A stretch of 64,000 bases of DNA from contig CAIMRY010000026.1 in assembly GCA_903843965.1 (NCBI GenBank), positions 52,209 to 116,208 of the forward strand, written 5' to 3'. A program made the translations under genes and the position numbers. Shown piece after piece: positions 14,235 through 23,238 of this stretch. Origin of the DNA: an uncultured delta proteobacterium (GTDB taxonomy: Bacteria; Desulfobacterota; Desulfovibrionia; Desulfovibrionales; Desulfovibrionaceae). Under the pieces are notes generated by a model. That model was not told where the DNA came from, searched no databases, and saw only the letters and a program-made list of their open reading frames with translations. Each line of letters begins with the position of its first letter. Position 1 is the stretch's first letter.

Positions 14235-14500
14235 ATCAGCCTGAACCGGTCCGAACCCGTCCGGGCCGGGCAGGCCGCAGCGGGCCGGAGAACGGACGCC
14301 GGAAGGGCGCCCAGGACCTGACCCCAACGCCGGAAAAATCGAGCCGGACCCTGCGCGACCGCTTGTGTTTGGCCCGTGGTTCCATTATGAATTGCGGCAG
14401 CTTGACTCCCCCTCCGGGCTGACCCGAAGGTGAGAGCAGCACAGGGCCGAAGCCGGTCGGTCCAGTGCCGTTCAGATCCGCCCTGGAGGGTTGGACCGCG

Positions 14501-16798
14501 ATGGATGATCCAGGTTTTGACCATTCTGGGGCGGGTGCGGGACAGGCCGCAGCCGCCCCTGCGGCCCTCCCTGTGGATGTCAGGCCGGGCGCTGCGCCGG
14601 ACGTTGCGCCGGACCGCGCCGCCCTCGGCATCTTGGCCCTCATCGCCTGCCTGGCGCGTCTCATCGCGCCGCACTGGCGCAAGGCCATCGTGGTCGTGGC
14701 CGGGCTGGTCTTTGAGATGGCCTTCAGCTCCGCGCTGCCCTTCTCCTTCAAATTCATCGTCGACGACGGCCTGGTGGGCCAGAACCACCGCCTGCTGATC
14801 ACGATCCTCGCCGCCCTGGCCGGGGGCGCGCTGGTGGTCTCCGCCGTGGGGCTGCTGCGCGACTTCCTGTTCGCCCGCCTGGCCGCGCAGGTCTTGTGCG
14901 ATCTGCGCGCCGCCATGTTCGCGCAATTGCAGCGCCTGTCCATCGACTTCTATGGCCGCACCAGCGCCGGGGACGTGCTCTCGCGCTTCTCGGGCGACGT
15001 GGGCTCCATCGAAACCGCCCTGGCCAACGCCATCCCCTGGGGCGTGCTGCCCGTGCTTGACGTTTGCGCCAACACCGCGCTGTTGTTCTGGCTGGATTGG
15101 CGGCTGGCGCTGGTGGCAATGCTGGTCTGGCCGCTGTGCCTGTTGGGGCCGCGCATCTTCGCCCCGCGCGCCGTGGACGCCAGCTACGCGCGCAAACAGG
15201 ACGAGGGCTGCGCCCTGGCCCTGGTGCAGGAGAACGTGCAGTCCCAGCCCGCCGTGAAGGTGCTGGGCCTGCAGGACGAGGCCGGGCGCATCTTCGGCCA
15301 GTGCAACGCCCGCCTGGCCAAGAGCGTGCTGCGGGTCAGCTTTTTTTCGGCCATGGTCGAGCGCTCGGCGGGCGTGGGCATCATGCTGCTGCAGGTGGCG
15401 GTGCTGGCCCTGGGCGCGTGGATGGCCTCGCGCGGGCTGCTCTCAGTGGGAACCCTGACCGCGTTCCAGGCGTTGTTCCTCAACCTGTCCCTGTCCCTGG
15501 CCTACACCACCCAGTATATCCCGACCCTGGTCCAGGCTGCGGGCGGCATGGAGCGGGTCAACGAACTTTTCGCAGTGGTTCCGCGCGTGGCCGACAGGCC
15601 CGGAGCCGCAGCCCTGCCGCTGCTTGCCCGTGGGGTCCGCTTCGAGGCCGTGAGCTTTGGCTATGACGAGGCCGCCCCGGTGCTGTGCGGGCTGGACATC
15701 GAGCTTGCGGCCTCGGAGACCGTGGCCTTTGTCGGAGCCAGCGGCTCGGGCAAGAGCACGATCTTAAGCCTGCTGATGCGGCTGTACGAGCCTTCCGCCG
15801 GGCGCATCACCCTGGACGGCGCGGACCTGCGCGCCGCCACCCAGGCCTCGCTGCGGGCGCAGCTGGGCGTGGTGTTCCAGGAGAGCTACCTGTTCAGCGC
15901 CAGCGTGGCCGAGAACATCCGCTTCGGCCGCCTCGACGCCAGCCGCGCCGAGATCGAGGACGCCGCCCGCGCGGCGGAGATCCACGAGGCCATCCTGGCC
16001 CTGCCCGAGGGCTACGACACGCAGCTGGGCGAGCGCGGCGGCAGGCTTTCCGGCGGGCAGCGCCAGCGCATCGCCATTGCCCGCGCCCTGCTGCGCAACC
16101 CGCGCATCCTGGTGCTCGACGAGGCCACCTCGGCCCTTGATCCGGGCACCGAGTCGGCCATCAACGCCACCCTGGCCCGCATCGGCAGGGGCCGCATGGT
16201 GGTCTCGGTGACGCACCGCCTGGCCGCCGCCGTGGAGGCCGACCGCATCTGCGTGCTCGACCATGGACGGCTGGTGGAGTCTGGCCGCCACGAGGAGCTG
16301 CTGCGGCAGGGCGGCCCCTACAAACGGCTGTGGGAAAAGCAGAGCGGCTTCACGCTCAGCCAAAGCGGCGACCAGGCCAGCGTGGCGCCGGAATGGCTGC
16401 GCCGCGTGAAGCTCTTCGAGCAGCTCGACGACCGGCTGCTCAGGCTGGCGGCCTCGTTTTTCGTGGCCGAGTGCCAGCCCGCGGGCCGTCATGTCATCCA
16501 CCAGGGCGACCAGGCCGACCGCTTCTACATCATCGTGCGCGGCGCGGTGGAGGTGCTGGTGGCCGATGAGGCCGGGGTTGAGCGCCGGGTGACGATCCTG
16601 GAGGATGGCGACCATTTCGGCGAGGTGGCCCTGCTGCACCCGGTGCCGCGCACGGCCAGCGTGCGCACGCTGATGCAGAGCACGCTGCTTTCCCTGCAGC
16701 GGCGGCAGTTCGAGTTGTTGCTGGAGCAGGCCCCGGAGCTGCGCGAGCGCATCGATTCGGTGCACCTCCAGCGGCTTTTGGCTTCGGACATAGAATAA
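14501..16798 (+). CDS. ABC exporter with C-terminal cyclic-nucleotide-binding domain
   Basis: A 765-aa type IV ABC half-transporter. ATG 14501 is preferred (GGAGGG 10 bp upstream) over an in-frame GTG at 14465. Six membrane helices (~55-350) precede a complete ATPase: Walker [11 protein letters not shown] loop VVFQES, signature LSGGQRQR, Walker [11 protein letters not shown] and the H loop VTHR. Residues ~630-760 are a cNMP-binding domain with FGEVALL and the Arg of PRTASV in the phosphate-binding cassette, so ligand binding is plausible. An exporter gated by cAMP or cGMP is uncommon. Two adenylate cyclases lie upstream and two SET-domain genes follow 20 bp downstream. Substrate is unknown; peptide, lipid or modified product are all possible. 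Confidence 0.9.
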   Translation: MDDPGFDHSGAGAGQAAAAPAALPVDVRPGAAPDVAPDRAALGILALIACLARLIAPHWRKAIVVVAGLVFEMAFSSALPFSFKFIVDDGLVGQNHRLLITILAALAGGALVVSAVGLLRDFLFARLAAQVLCDLRAAMFAQLQRLSIDFYGRTSAGDVLSRFSGDVGSIETALANAIPWGVLPVLDVCANTALLFWLDWRLALVAMLVWPLCLLGPRIFAPRAVDASYARKQDEGCALALVQENVQSQPAVKVLGLQDEAGRIFGQCNARLAKSVLRVSFFSAMVERSAGVGIMLLQVAVLALGAWMASRGLLSVGTLTAFQALFLNLSLSLAYTTQYIPTLVQAAGGMERVNELFAVVPRVADRPGAAALPLLARGVRFEAVSFGYDEAAPVLCGLDIELAASETVAFVGASGSGKSTILSLLMRLYEPSAGRITLDGADLRAATQASLRAQLGVVFQESYLFSASVAENIRFGRLDASRAEIEDAARAAEIHEAILALPEGYDTQLGERGGRLSGGQRQRIAIARALLRNPRILVLDEATSALDPGTESAINATLARIGRGRMVVSVTHRLAAAVEADRICVLDHGRLVESGRHEELLRQGGPYKRLWEKQSGFTLSQSGDQASVAPEWLRRVKLFEQLDDRLLRLAASFFVAECQPAGRHVIHQGDQADRFYIIVRGAVEVLVADEAGVERRVTILEDGDHFGEVALLHPVPRTASVRTLMQSTLLSLQRRQFELLLEQAPELRERIDSVHLQRLLASDIE

Positions 16799-16818
16799 CC
16801 CATGACGGAGATTGCCGC

Positions 16819-17415
16819 ATGATGCATCCAGCGACCGAACTGCGCTTCATCAGCCCGGAGGTGGGCTACGGGGTCTTTGCCGTGGAGCCCATTTTGTGCG
16901 GCACCGTGACCTGGATTTTGTGCCGCTTCGACATGGTCTTCAGCCCCGGCGAGGCGGCGACCCTGCCCGCGCCCTACCAGCCCATCATCGACAAATATGC
17001 CTACACCGACTGCGAGGGCAACCAGATCTTGTGCTGGGACCATGGCCGCTACGTGAACCACAGTTGCGACCCGGCCATGCTCGGGGTCGGGCGCGGGTTC
17101 GAGGTCGCCGTGCGCGACATCGCCCCGGGCCAGGAGATCACCTGCGAGTACGGCGGGCTCAACCTGACCACGGAGATGCGCTGCTGCTGCGGCGCTCCGG
17201 CCTGCCGGGGGGTCATCGGCGGTTCGGACGTGTTGCGGCTGTGGCCGGAGCTGGACCAACGCGTCGCCCAGACCCTGCGCCATGCGCGCCAGGTGGCCCA
17301 GCCGCTCTTGCACTATGCCGACAACCCCGAGCAGTTCTGGGACTGGGTGGACGGCCGCGCCCCCGTGCCCAGCCACCGCGCCTACCACGCCTCCGGCCAG
17401 GAGCAGGGCCGATGA
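16819..17415 (+). CDS. SET-domain protein 1 (putative protein lysine methyltransferase)
   Basis: A 198-aa SET-domain protein. It shows the two central SET motifs, YVNHSCDP (~residue 77) and EITCEYGG (~residue 110), which form the pseudoknot that binds SAM and the target lysine. A short post-SET Cys cluster, CCCGAPAC, could bind zinc. The family transfers methyl groups to lysine side chains. It follows the cNMP-ABC exporter by 20 bp and overlaps the next SET gene by four bases. The similar beginnings (M-HPATELR) of the two proteins show tandem duplication. The substrate is unknown. Confidence 0.85.
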   Translation: MMHPATELRFISPEVGYGVFAVEPILCGTVTWILCRFDMVFSPGEAATLPAPYQPIIDKYAYTDCEGNQILCWDHGRYVNHSCDPAMLGVGRGFEVAVRDIAPGQEITCEYGGLNLTTEMRCCCGAPACRGVIGGSDVLRLWPELDQRVAQTLRHARQVAQPLLHYADNPEQFWDWVDGRAPVPSHRAYHASGQEQGR

Positions 17416-18002
17416 TCCACCCGGCCACGGAGCTGCGCCCCATTGATCCGGTCATGGGCTTCGGCGTGTTCGCCACCGCGCCGATTCCGCGCGGCGCCAT
17501 CGTCTGGGCCCTGGACCCCCTGGACCGGGTGCTGACCAGGGCCGAGGTGCTGGCCCTGCCTGCGGCCATGGGCTTTGACGCGGAGCGCCACCTCTGGATC
17601 GACCGGCAGGGCCGCTACGTGCTGGCCTGGGACCTGGCCCGCTACGTCAACCACTCCTGCAGGCCCAATTGCGCCGCCACGGCCTATGGCTGGGAGATCG
17701 CCGTGGCCGACATCGCCGCCGGGGACCAGCTGACCAACGACTACGCCGACCTCGGCATGACCCCCGGCGAGACCCTGGCCTGCCGCTGCAACGCGCCGGA
17801 CTGCCGGGGCGTTGTCCAGTCCGCCCAGGCCGGGCTGATCCGCGCGGCCCTGGCCGAGGCCGTGGCCGTGGCCCTGGACTGCGCCGCCGGGGTCGAGCAG
17901 CCTCTGCGGCCCCTGCTGGCCGAGGCTGACCTGGCCAAGCTCGGCCTGGGAACTTTCGGCCCGGCGATTTTTGGCCAGAATCTGACGAGGAAGGCGTCCT
18001 GA
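17412..18002 (+). CDS. SET-domain protein 2 (tandem paralogue)
   Basis: A 196-aa paralogue of the preceding gene, starting at ATG 17412 inside its last codons (ATGA overlap). SET motifs are YVNHSCRP and QLTNDYAD, with a post-SET CRCNAPDCRG zinc-like cluster. The Asn replaces Cys in the second motif relative to the paralogue, so the two may differ in specificity. Translational coupling suggests the two act together, perhaps as a heterodimer or on successive sites. Substrate not known. Confidence 0.85.
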   Translation: MIHPATELRPIDPVMGFGVFATAPIPRGAIVWALDPLDRVLTRAEVLALPAAMGFDAERHLWIDRQGRYVLAWDLARYVNHSCRPNCAATAYGWEIAVADIAAGDQLTNDYADLGMTPGETLACRCNAPDCRGVVQSAQAGLIRAALAEAVAVALDCAAGVEQPLRPLLAEADLAKLGLGTFGPAIFGQNLTRKAS

Positions 18003-18032
18003 GAGGCCTGCCTCCGGCCCCGGCTTCGGTCC

Positions 18033-18054
18033 CGGCCCGCGCGTTGCCGGGCCG
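18033..18054 (+). terminator. Hairpin after the SET genes
   Basis: CGGCCCG and CGGGCCG form a perfect 7-bp stem with an 8-nt loop, 31 bp after the SET2 stop. No U tract follows, so it is at best a weak terminator or a 3' stabilising hairpin. The remaining intergenic DNA to 18229 includes a T6 run at 18138-18143 and presumably the promoter of the next gene. Confidence 0.35.
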
Positions 18055-18229
18055 CAGCCCCAGGCGCGGCCACGCAGCCGGACACGAGGCGGGCCGGAAA
18101 TCCCTGTGCATTTACTTCTGGCCGGGATTCATGTATGTTTTTTAGATGGAGCAGGTTGCACCTTTGCCTTAGGTCGAAGTCAATCTTGCCGTGGCTTGAA
18201 CATCATCCCAAGCGTGAAGCCCGACGACA

Positions 18230-20041
18230 ATGACTGATACACCGACAGACTCCCCTCCGGCCGCAGCCCCTGGCGGCAAGGCCGCTCCCAAGAAGCGTTT
18301 TCTCCGGCAGGTTCTGCGCCTGGCCGGGCCCTATTGGAACTGCGAACGCCGCGCCAAGGTGCGCGGCGCGACCCTGCTGCTGCTGCTCTTGACCATCGCC
18401 CAGGTCGGGCTGGCCGTGTGGGGCAACTACTGGAACAGGGCCCTGTACGACGCGCTGGAGCAGCGCTCCGTGCGCGGGGTGGTGGTCCAGGTGGCGGTCT
18501 TTGCGGTGATCATGCTGTCCTCGCTGGTCGTCACGGCCGCGCACCTGATGGTCAAACGCTGGATCCAGATCGACTGGCGCGCCTGGCTGACGGACCAGCT
18601 GGTGGGGAACTGGATGGGCAACGCCCACCACTACCGGCTGCAATTCACCAAAGGCGAGCACGACAACCCGGACCAGCGCATCTCCGAGGACATCCGCATC
18701 GCCACGGAAAGCGCCATCGGGCTGGCCCACTCGCTGACCTTCAGTCTCTTGATCCTCGGCCTTTTCGTGAACATCCTGTGGTCGGTTTCCGGCGCGGCCA
18801 GCGTGCCGGGCTTCAACATCAAGGTGCCGGGCTACATGGTGCCGCTGGCCTTTCTGTACGCCATCCTGGGCAGCGCCATCGGCTGGCTGGTGGGCCTTCC
18901 GCTGATCAAGACGACAAACGCCCTGCAGACCGCAGAGGCCACCTTCCGCTTCGGCCTGTCCCGCGCGCGGGAGCATGCCGAGGCCATCGCCCTCATGCGC
19001 GGCGAGCCCCGGGAGCGCGCCAGGTCCTCGTCGCTCTTCAGCCAGGTCATGCACGACTGGAACAGGCAGTCCCTGGCCTACATGGGCCTGGTCTCCTTCG
19101 GCACGGTGTACGGCTCGCTGCTGCCGGTGCTGCCGATCCTCGTCGCCGCGCCGCAGTACATTGCCGGGACCATGACCCTGGGCGCGCTGATGCAGGCCGC
19201 GCAGGCCTTCCAGCAGCTCACGTCCTCGCTCTCCTGGCCGGTGGACAGCATCGGCGAGATCGCTCGCTGCCGCGCCTCGGCCGACCGCGTGCTCTCGCTG
19301 CACGAGGACCTGGAGCTGTTGGAGGACATGAGCCAGGCGGCGGACGACGGCCCGCGCATTGTTGTGGAGCCCATGCAGGGCGCCAGCCTGACCATCGAGG
19401 ACCTGTGCATCGCCGAGCCCTCCGGCCGCGTCCTCATCGAGCATTTCAGCACCGTCATCCAGCGCGGCGAGCGGGTGCTCATCACCGGGGACCCGGCGGT
19501 GACCGGGAGCCTGTTCAAGATCATCGGCGGGCTCTGGCCCTGGGGCCACGGCCGGGTGCTGCTGCCGGGCGACGGCGGAATGCTCTTCCTCGCCCAGCGG
19601 CCCTTCCTGCCGGAGGGCACCCTGCGCGACGCCATCTGCTACCCGCGCCCGCCGGACGCCTATGCCGATGCCGCGCTCCTGCGCGTGCTGGAAAGCGTGG
19701 GCCTGACCCGGCTGGCCCCGCGCCTGGACGAGCGGGACAACTGGGAGCAGGCGCTGCCGCAACGGGCCCAGCAGCAGCTCGGCTTTGCGCGCGTTTTGCT
19801 GCAGCAGCCGGCCTGGATCTTTTTGGAGGAGGCCACGGACGCCTTTGATCCCGAGGGCGAACGGCAGATCCTGGAGATGCTCGTGCGCGAGCTGCCGGGC
19901 TCAAGCCTGCTGAACATCAGCTTCCACCCGAATCTGGACGGTCTGCACCACCGCACGCTGAACTTAAGCCGCGTCGGGGAGACCAGGCTCCTGTTCGGCG
20001 AGCGGCGGCAGGGCAATGGCGACAGCCGCCACAGCCGCTAG
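18230..20041 (+). CDS. SbmA/YddA-type ABC transporter with degenerate ATPase domain
   Basis: A 603-aa protein of the ABC_membrane_2 family (E. coli YddA, SbmA/BacA, peroxisomal ABCD). The membrane part (~25-310) shows the family signature near DNPDQRISEDI. The C-terminal half (~360-600) aligns with an ATPase, but the Walker A reads GDPAVTGS, lacking the GK dipeptide. The signature LSxGxQQR is replaced by LPQRAQQQ, and Walker B ends FLEEATDAFD, with Glu for the Mg-binding Asp. ATP hydrolysis is therefore doubtful. The frame is intact throughout and codon use is normal, so this looks like a maintained pseudo-ATPase, unless decay is recent. Fragments of its 3' end recur at 20071-20160 and 21254-21517. 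The start has only a weak ribosome site. Confidence 0.82.
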   Translation: MTDTPTDSPPAAAPGGKAAPKKRFLRQVLRLAGPYWNCERRAKVRGATLLLLLLTIAQVGLAVWGNYWNRALYDALEQRSVRGVVVQVAVFAVIMLSSLVVTAAHLMVKRWIQIDWRAWLTDQLVGNWMGNAHHYRLQFTKGEHDNPDQRISEDIRIATESAIGLAHSLTFSLLILGLFVNILWSVSGAASVPGFNIKVPGYMVPLAFLYAILGSAIGWLVGLPLIKTTNALQTAEATFRFGLSRAREHAEAIALMRGEPRERARSSSLFSQVMHDWNRQSLAYMGLVSFGTVYGSLLPVLPILVAAPQYIAGTMTLGALMQAAQAFQQLTSSLSWPVDSIGEIARCRASADRVLSLHEDLELLEDMSQAADDGPRIVVEPMQGASLTIEDLCIAEPSGRVLIEHFSTVIQRGERVLITGDPAVTGSLFKIIGGLWPWGHGRVLLPGDGGMLFLAQRPFLPEGTLRDAICYPRPPDAYADAALLRVLESVGLTRLAPRLDERDNWEQALPQRAQQQLGFARVLLQQPAWIFLEEATDAFDPEGERQILEMLVRELPGSSLLNISFHPNLDGLHHRTLNLSRVGETRLLFGERRQGNGDSRHSR

Positions 20042-20070
20042 AAACGCTGCGGCAGCCAGCCCCGTTCCGC

Positions 20071-20160
20071 CCGAACCGGAATCATCTGCACCAGCGCACG
20101 CTGAACTGAAGCCGCGTCGGGGAGACGAAGCTCCTGTCCGGCGCGCGGCGCGGCAACGGC
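20071..20160 (+). pseudogene. Short duplicate of the ABC transporter 3' end (copy B)
   Basis: About 90 bp that match 19931-20020 closely: both contain CTGCACCA, CGCACGCTGAACT and GCCGCGTCGGGGAGAC in the same order and spacing. It is out of its original context, begins right after the parent gene and is not translated as the same protein. Confidence 0.8.
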
Positions 20161-20281
20161 ACGCACGAGAACCTGATCCATACCGGGGAAGCCCATTTCC
20201 TTTCGCTCGCAACGATCGGGTTGACGGAGAGGGGAGCAGGGGCGACCGGAGCGTGCCCCAACCATTTGGGAAGGCGGACAA

Positions 20282-21082
20282 ATGGATATCGATTTGATGA
20301 CCCTGGTGTATTTCTCTCCGACCCGGACCACAAGGCGGATCGTCGAGGGCGTTGCCATGGGCCTGCGGGCTCCAGAGGTCCAGATCATCGACCTGACCCC
20401 GGCGGAGGCGGCCCGCCAAACCTTTCCGGCCAATCCACGGGGGCTCACGGTCATCGGCTCCCCGGTCTATGCTGGCAGAATCCCGGCTGACATGGTCGCC
20501 AGGTTCCGCAACATCAAGGGGTGCGGGGAGGCGGCCGTGGTGCTCGTGACTTATGGAAACCGCGCCTACGAGGACGCCCTGCTGGAATTGAGGGACCTCG
20601 CCCTGAACGCCGGTTTCCAGCCCATCGCGGCGGGGGCCTTCATCGGGGAGCATTCCTACTCCCAGGAAACCACGCCCATCGCCCTGGGGCGGCCTGACCT
20701 GGCCGACATTGAGGAAGCGGCGGCATTCGGGGAAAGGGTGCGGGAAAAGTTGAGGAGGATTTCGAGCCTTGGTTTGGCGCCCCCCATCCAGGTGCCTGGG
20801 AACTTCCCCTACAAGGAATCGGGCCTGGCTTCAGGAATCGCTCCGGCCACGGACGCGGCCAGATGCAACGGGTGCGGGGAATGCATCGCCCTTTGTCCAG
20901 TGGGGGCGATATCCGCCGATGACCCCTGCCAGGTCCATCCGGATACCTGCATACGCTGCTGCGCCTGCGTCAAGTTCTGCCCGACCGGGGCGAAAGCGAT
21001 GGACCACGCCAAGATCAATCAATTCCGGGAATACCTGACCCTGAACCACAAGGCCCCAAAAAAGCCCGAGATCTATCTGTAG
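20282..21082 (+). CDS. EFR1-type flavodoxin-ferredoxin fusion protein
   Basis: A 266-aa cytoplasmic electron carrier. GGGAAGG lies 7 bp before ATG 20282. The N-terminal flavodoxin-like domain (~1-165) starts with the FMN phosphate loop YFSPTRTT and has the GSPVYAGRIP segment. The C-terminal half (~190-245) has two 4Fe-4S motifs, CNGCGECIALCP and CIRCCACVKFCP. Proteins of this build pass low-potential electrons, but the partner is unknown. Codon use is less GC-extreme than in its neighbours. It sits alone between duplicated fragments of the neighbouring transporter gene, which suggests insertion into a formerly convergent gene pair. Confidence 0.87.
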   Translation: MDIDLMTLVYFSPTRTTRRIVEGVAMGLRAPEVQIIDLTPAEAARQTFPANPRGLTVIGSPVYAGRIPADMVARFRNIKGCGEAAVVLVTYGNRAYEDALLELRDLALNAGFQPIAAGAFIGEHSYSQETTPIALGRPDLADIEEAAAFGERVREKLRRISSLGLAPPIQVPGNFPYKESGLASGIAPATDAARCNGCGECIALCPVGAISADDPCQVHPDTCIRCCACVKFCPTGAKAMDHAKINQFREYLTLNHKAPKKPEIYL

Positions 21083-21088
21083 GAAGCA

Positions 21089-21115
21089 GCGGCCCCGTGG
21101 CATTTCCGGGGGCGC
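21089..21115 (+). terminator. Hairpin after the flavodoxin-ferredoxin gene
   Basis: GCGGCCCCG and CGGGGGCGC pair over 8 of 9 positions around a 9-nt loop, 6 bp after the stop codon. There is no strong U tract. Confidence 0.35.
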
Positions 21116-21253
21116 ATAAGCTTTACCCCAGGCCCAGCTTCCCCGGCAGGGGCTCGATCCATTTTCCTTGGTTGGCTTTCGAGGCCACGGACAGAATCAG
21201 GGAGACCACTCGGCACACGGCGGGTCCGGCCTGGACCCTGCCGGAGCAGGCCC

Positions 21254-21517
21254 GACGCCTTTGATGTTGCGGGCGAACGGCGGAGCCTGCAACTGCCCAT
21301 CCGCGAACTGCCTCCGGGAGCTGCCGGGCTCACGCCTGCTGAACGTCAGCTTCCACCTGAACCTGGCAGAATCTGGCCGAACCGAAACGATCTGCACCAC
21401 CACACGCTGAACGCAAGCCGCGTCGGGGAGGCCCGGCTGCTGTCCGGCGAACGGTCGCCAGGGCAAAGGCCACAGCCGCCCCCTTCGTTAGAAGCGCGGC
21501 GGCAGCCAGCCCCGTTC
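21254..21517 (+). pseudogene. Degenerate duplicate of the ABC transporter 3' end (copy C)
   Basis: This stretch matches 19838-20067, the last 200 bp of the ABC gene plus the bases beyond it. Shared blocks in order include GACGCCTTTGAT, GGGCGAACGG, GAGCTGCCGGGCTCA, CAGCTTCCACC, TCTGCACCACC, GCCGCGTCGGGGAG and GCGGCAGCCAGCCCCGTTC. It is frameshifted and carries about 34 extra bases. Its right end runs into the real 3' end of the GH5 gene (21488-22651, minus strand). Confidence 0.82.
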
Positions 21518-22651
21518 GACGCACTCGCGGAAGCACCACTCCGGCGTGGTCTCGGTGCGGTAGCTCCAGAAAAACCAGCCCCGGTACAGCTCATAGGTCA
21601 GCAGCTGCGCCGCGCCGTACGCGCGGTAGGCCACGTCCTTCTGGAATTCGCCCAGGTGCGTCAGCGCGTAGTCATACGGCCCCTCGGCCCAGAGGGAGAC
21701 CACCTCCAGGTTCAGCCCCAGGCTCCACTCGCCGCAGATGGCGGGCAGCTTGAGCTCGCGCGCGATGTCCGCAGCCTCCTGGCCCCACTCGACCCCGGCT
21801 TTGTGCAGGTGGCCGTGGATGTCCATGTCCAGGTCCTCCCGGCTGAAGCACTGGTAGCGGTGGATGTCGAAGACGACGTTCTGGTGGGTCGGCGGCTGCA
21901 TGAACCCCAGGTACTCCCGGTGCGAGCGGAAGCCGTCGTGGAAGACGATGGCCACGCGCTCCGGCCCGCAGTGGGCGCGGATGGCCTCGTAGGCGCGCAG
22001 GTAGAAGCCCTTGAGCAGGTCCGTGGGCACGTCCCAGCGCGGCTCATTCAACAGCTCGATGCCGTAGAGCGCGCTTCTTGAGCCGTAGCGCTCAGCCAGG
22101 CGGCCCAGCACCTCCACCGAGTGCGCCAGGTATTCCTCCCTGGTGTGCCATTCGACCACGTCCATGATGCCGCCGTTGTCAAAGCCGTTCTGGCAGCCAG
22201 GCGCGGCGTGCAGGTCGAGGATGACGCAGAGCCCGAACTCCGTGGCCCACTCAAAGGCCCGGTCCAGCACCTCGATGCCGCCGGTGACAAAGGGGTGCGT
22301 GTTCGCGCCGTACTTCGCGTGGTAGGGGTAGGGCGGGCCGAAGATCCAGTGGCCGAGCGGGATGCGCACCGCGTTGACGCCCACGCCCGCCAGCAAGGCG
22401 AAGTCCGCGCGGGTGATGAAGCTGTTCCAGTGGGCGCGCAGCCGCGCCGGGGCCGCCGGGCCCAGCTCCGCGCACCAGGTGGTCTCGTCCGTGGCCGCCA
22501 GCCCGGCGAACAGGCTCGGGGCCATCCATTTCTCCAGCACCAGCCAGCCGCCGAGGTTGACCCCGCGCAGGTGGCCCGGCTGCGGGGCGGGAGAGGCGTT
22601 GGGGGCGGCAGGTGTCGCGGCGTCCGGCATGGCGGTGTCTCGCAGTCCCAT
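21488..22651 (-). CDS. Glycoside hydrolase family 5 (exo-beta-1,3-glucanase-like)
   Basis: A 387-aa GH5 enzyme with the TIM-barrel start RGVNLGGWLVLEKW, typical of the exo-beta-1,3-glucanase branch best known from fungi. The acid/base Glu lies in ELLNEPRW (~residue 204) and the nucleophile Glu in ICGEWSL (~310). The conserved His and Trp residues LDLHAAPG, FDIHRYQCF and FFWSYRTE are present. There is no signal peptide at either possible start (22651 or 22630), so it may act inside the cell, for example on storage or osmoregulated glucans. No clear ribosome site was found. Convergent to the transporter region; the last codons (ERGWLPPRF and stop) recur in duplicate at 20038-20067. Confidence 0.85.
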   Translation of the reverse strand: MGLRDTAMPDAATPAAPNASPAPQPGHLRGVNLGGWLVLEKWMAPSLFAGLAATDETTWCAELGPAAPARLRAHWNSFITRADFALLAGVGVNAVRIPLGHWIFGPPYPYHAKYGANTHPFVTGGIEVLDRAFEWATEFGLCVILDLHAAPGCQNGFDNGGIMDVVEWHTREEYLAHSVEVLGRLAERYGSRSALYGIELLNEPRWDVPTDLLKGFYLRAYEAIRAHCGPERVAIVFHDGFRSHREYLGFMQPPTHQNVVFDIHRYQCFSREDLDMDIHGHLHKAGVEWGQEAADIARELKLPAICGEWSLGLNLEVVSLWAEGPYDYALTHLGEFQKDVAYRAYGAAQLLTYELYRGWFFWSYRTETTPEWCFRECVERGWLPPRF

Positions 22652-22810
22652 CGTCGTGGTTGAGGGGGCGGCTGGCCCTGGCGATGGAGAAGGGCCTGCC
22701 CAGGGGGCAAGGGGTTGCTTTGCCGCAGTCTACAGAAAAAGACGCAACGATTGCAAGGGCAAAAGCCAGGGGCGCAGGGCCTGCGCGCGGAGGTGGGACG
22801 AAGCGGATGG

Positions 22811-22845
22811 GGCGCGGGCCGGGCCACAGGGGCCGGGCCCGCGCC
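22811..22845 (-). terminator. Strong GC hairpin after the response regulator gene
   Basis: Two 15-bp arms (22811-22825 and 22831-22845) pair with one mismatch around a 5-nt loop, starting 10 bp downstream of the response regulator stop. No U tract follows on the minus strand, so the hairpin is certain but its terminator role is probable only. Confidence 0.5.
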
Positions 22846-22854
22846 GCGCCCGCC

Positions 22855-23238
22855 CTATTGCGGCTGTCCGGTCCGGCCCAGGGCCCGGTTGATGGAGGCG
22901 ATGAAGTCCTTGATCTTGAAGGGCTTGGGGAAGAAGTCAAAGACCTGCCCCCGGAAGGCCTCGATGGAGGTGTTCAAGTGGGCGAAGGCCGTGATCATGA
23001 TCACCTGGATGTCCGGGTACTGGTTCTTGATGGTGCGCAGAACCTCCATGCCGTCGATGCCCTTCATCTTGAGGTCGGTCACGACCACGTCGAACTTCTC
23101 CTGCTTGAGCCGCTCCAACGCGGGTGCGGCGCTCAAGAACGTCTCGACCTCGAAGCCTTCCTTGACCAGATGCATTTTGGTCATGTTGCCGACGATCTTC
23201 TCGTCGTCAATGACCATGATTCTCGGTGCGCCCATCAT
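22855..23238 (-). CDS. Single-domain response regulator
   Basis: A 127-aa receiver-only protein. The acidic pair is in VIDDEK, the phospho-Asp in VTDLKMKG (~residue 56), the Thr/Ser in MITAFA and the Lys in FPKPFK. AAGGAGG lies just before the ATG. The start overlaps the kinase gene by 32 bp, so the two are cotranslated and should form a cognate pair. With no output domain it must act by protein contact, perhaps on the DUF202-like membrane proteins encoded upstream in the operon. Confidence 0.92.
   Translation of the reverse strand: MMGAPRIMVIDDEKIVGNMTKMHLVKEGFEVETFLSAAPALERLKQEKFDVVVTDLKMKGIDGMEVLRTIKNQYPDIQVIMITAFAHLNTSIEAFRGQVFDFFPKPFKIKDFIASINRALGRTGQPQ

Noticed and set aside
18230..20041. 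Loss of Walker A explained by a frameshift or sequencing error
   Set aside because: The frame is open and alignable on both sides of each damaged motif, and three separate motifs are altered.
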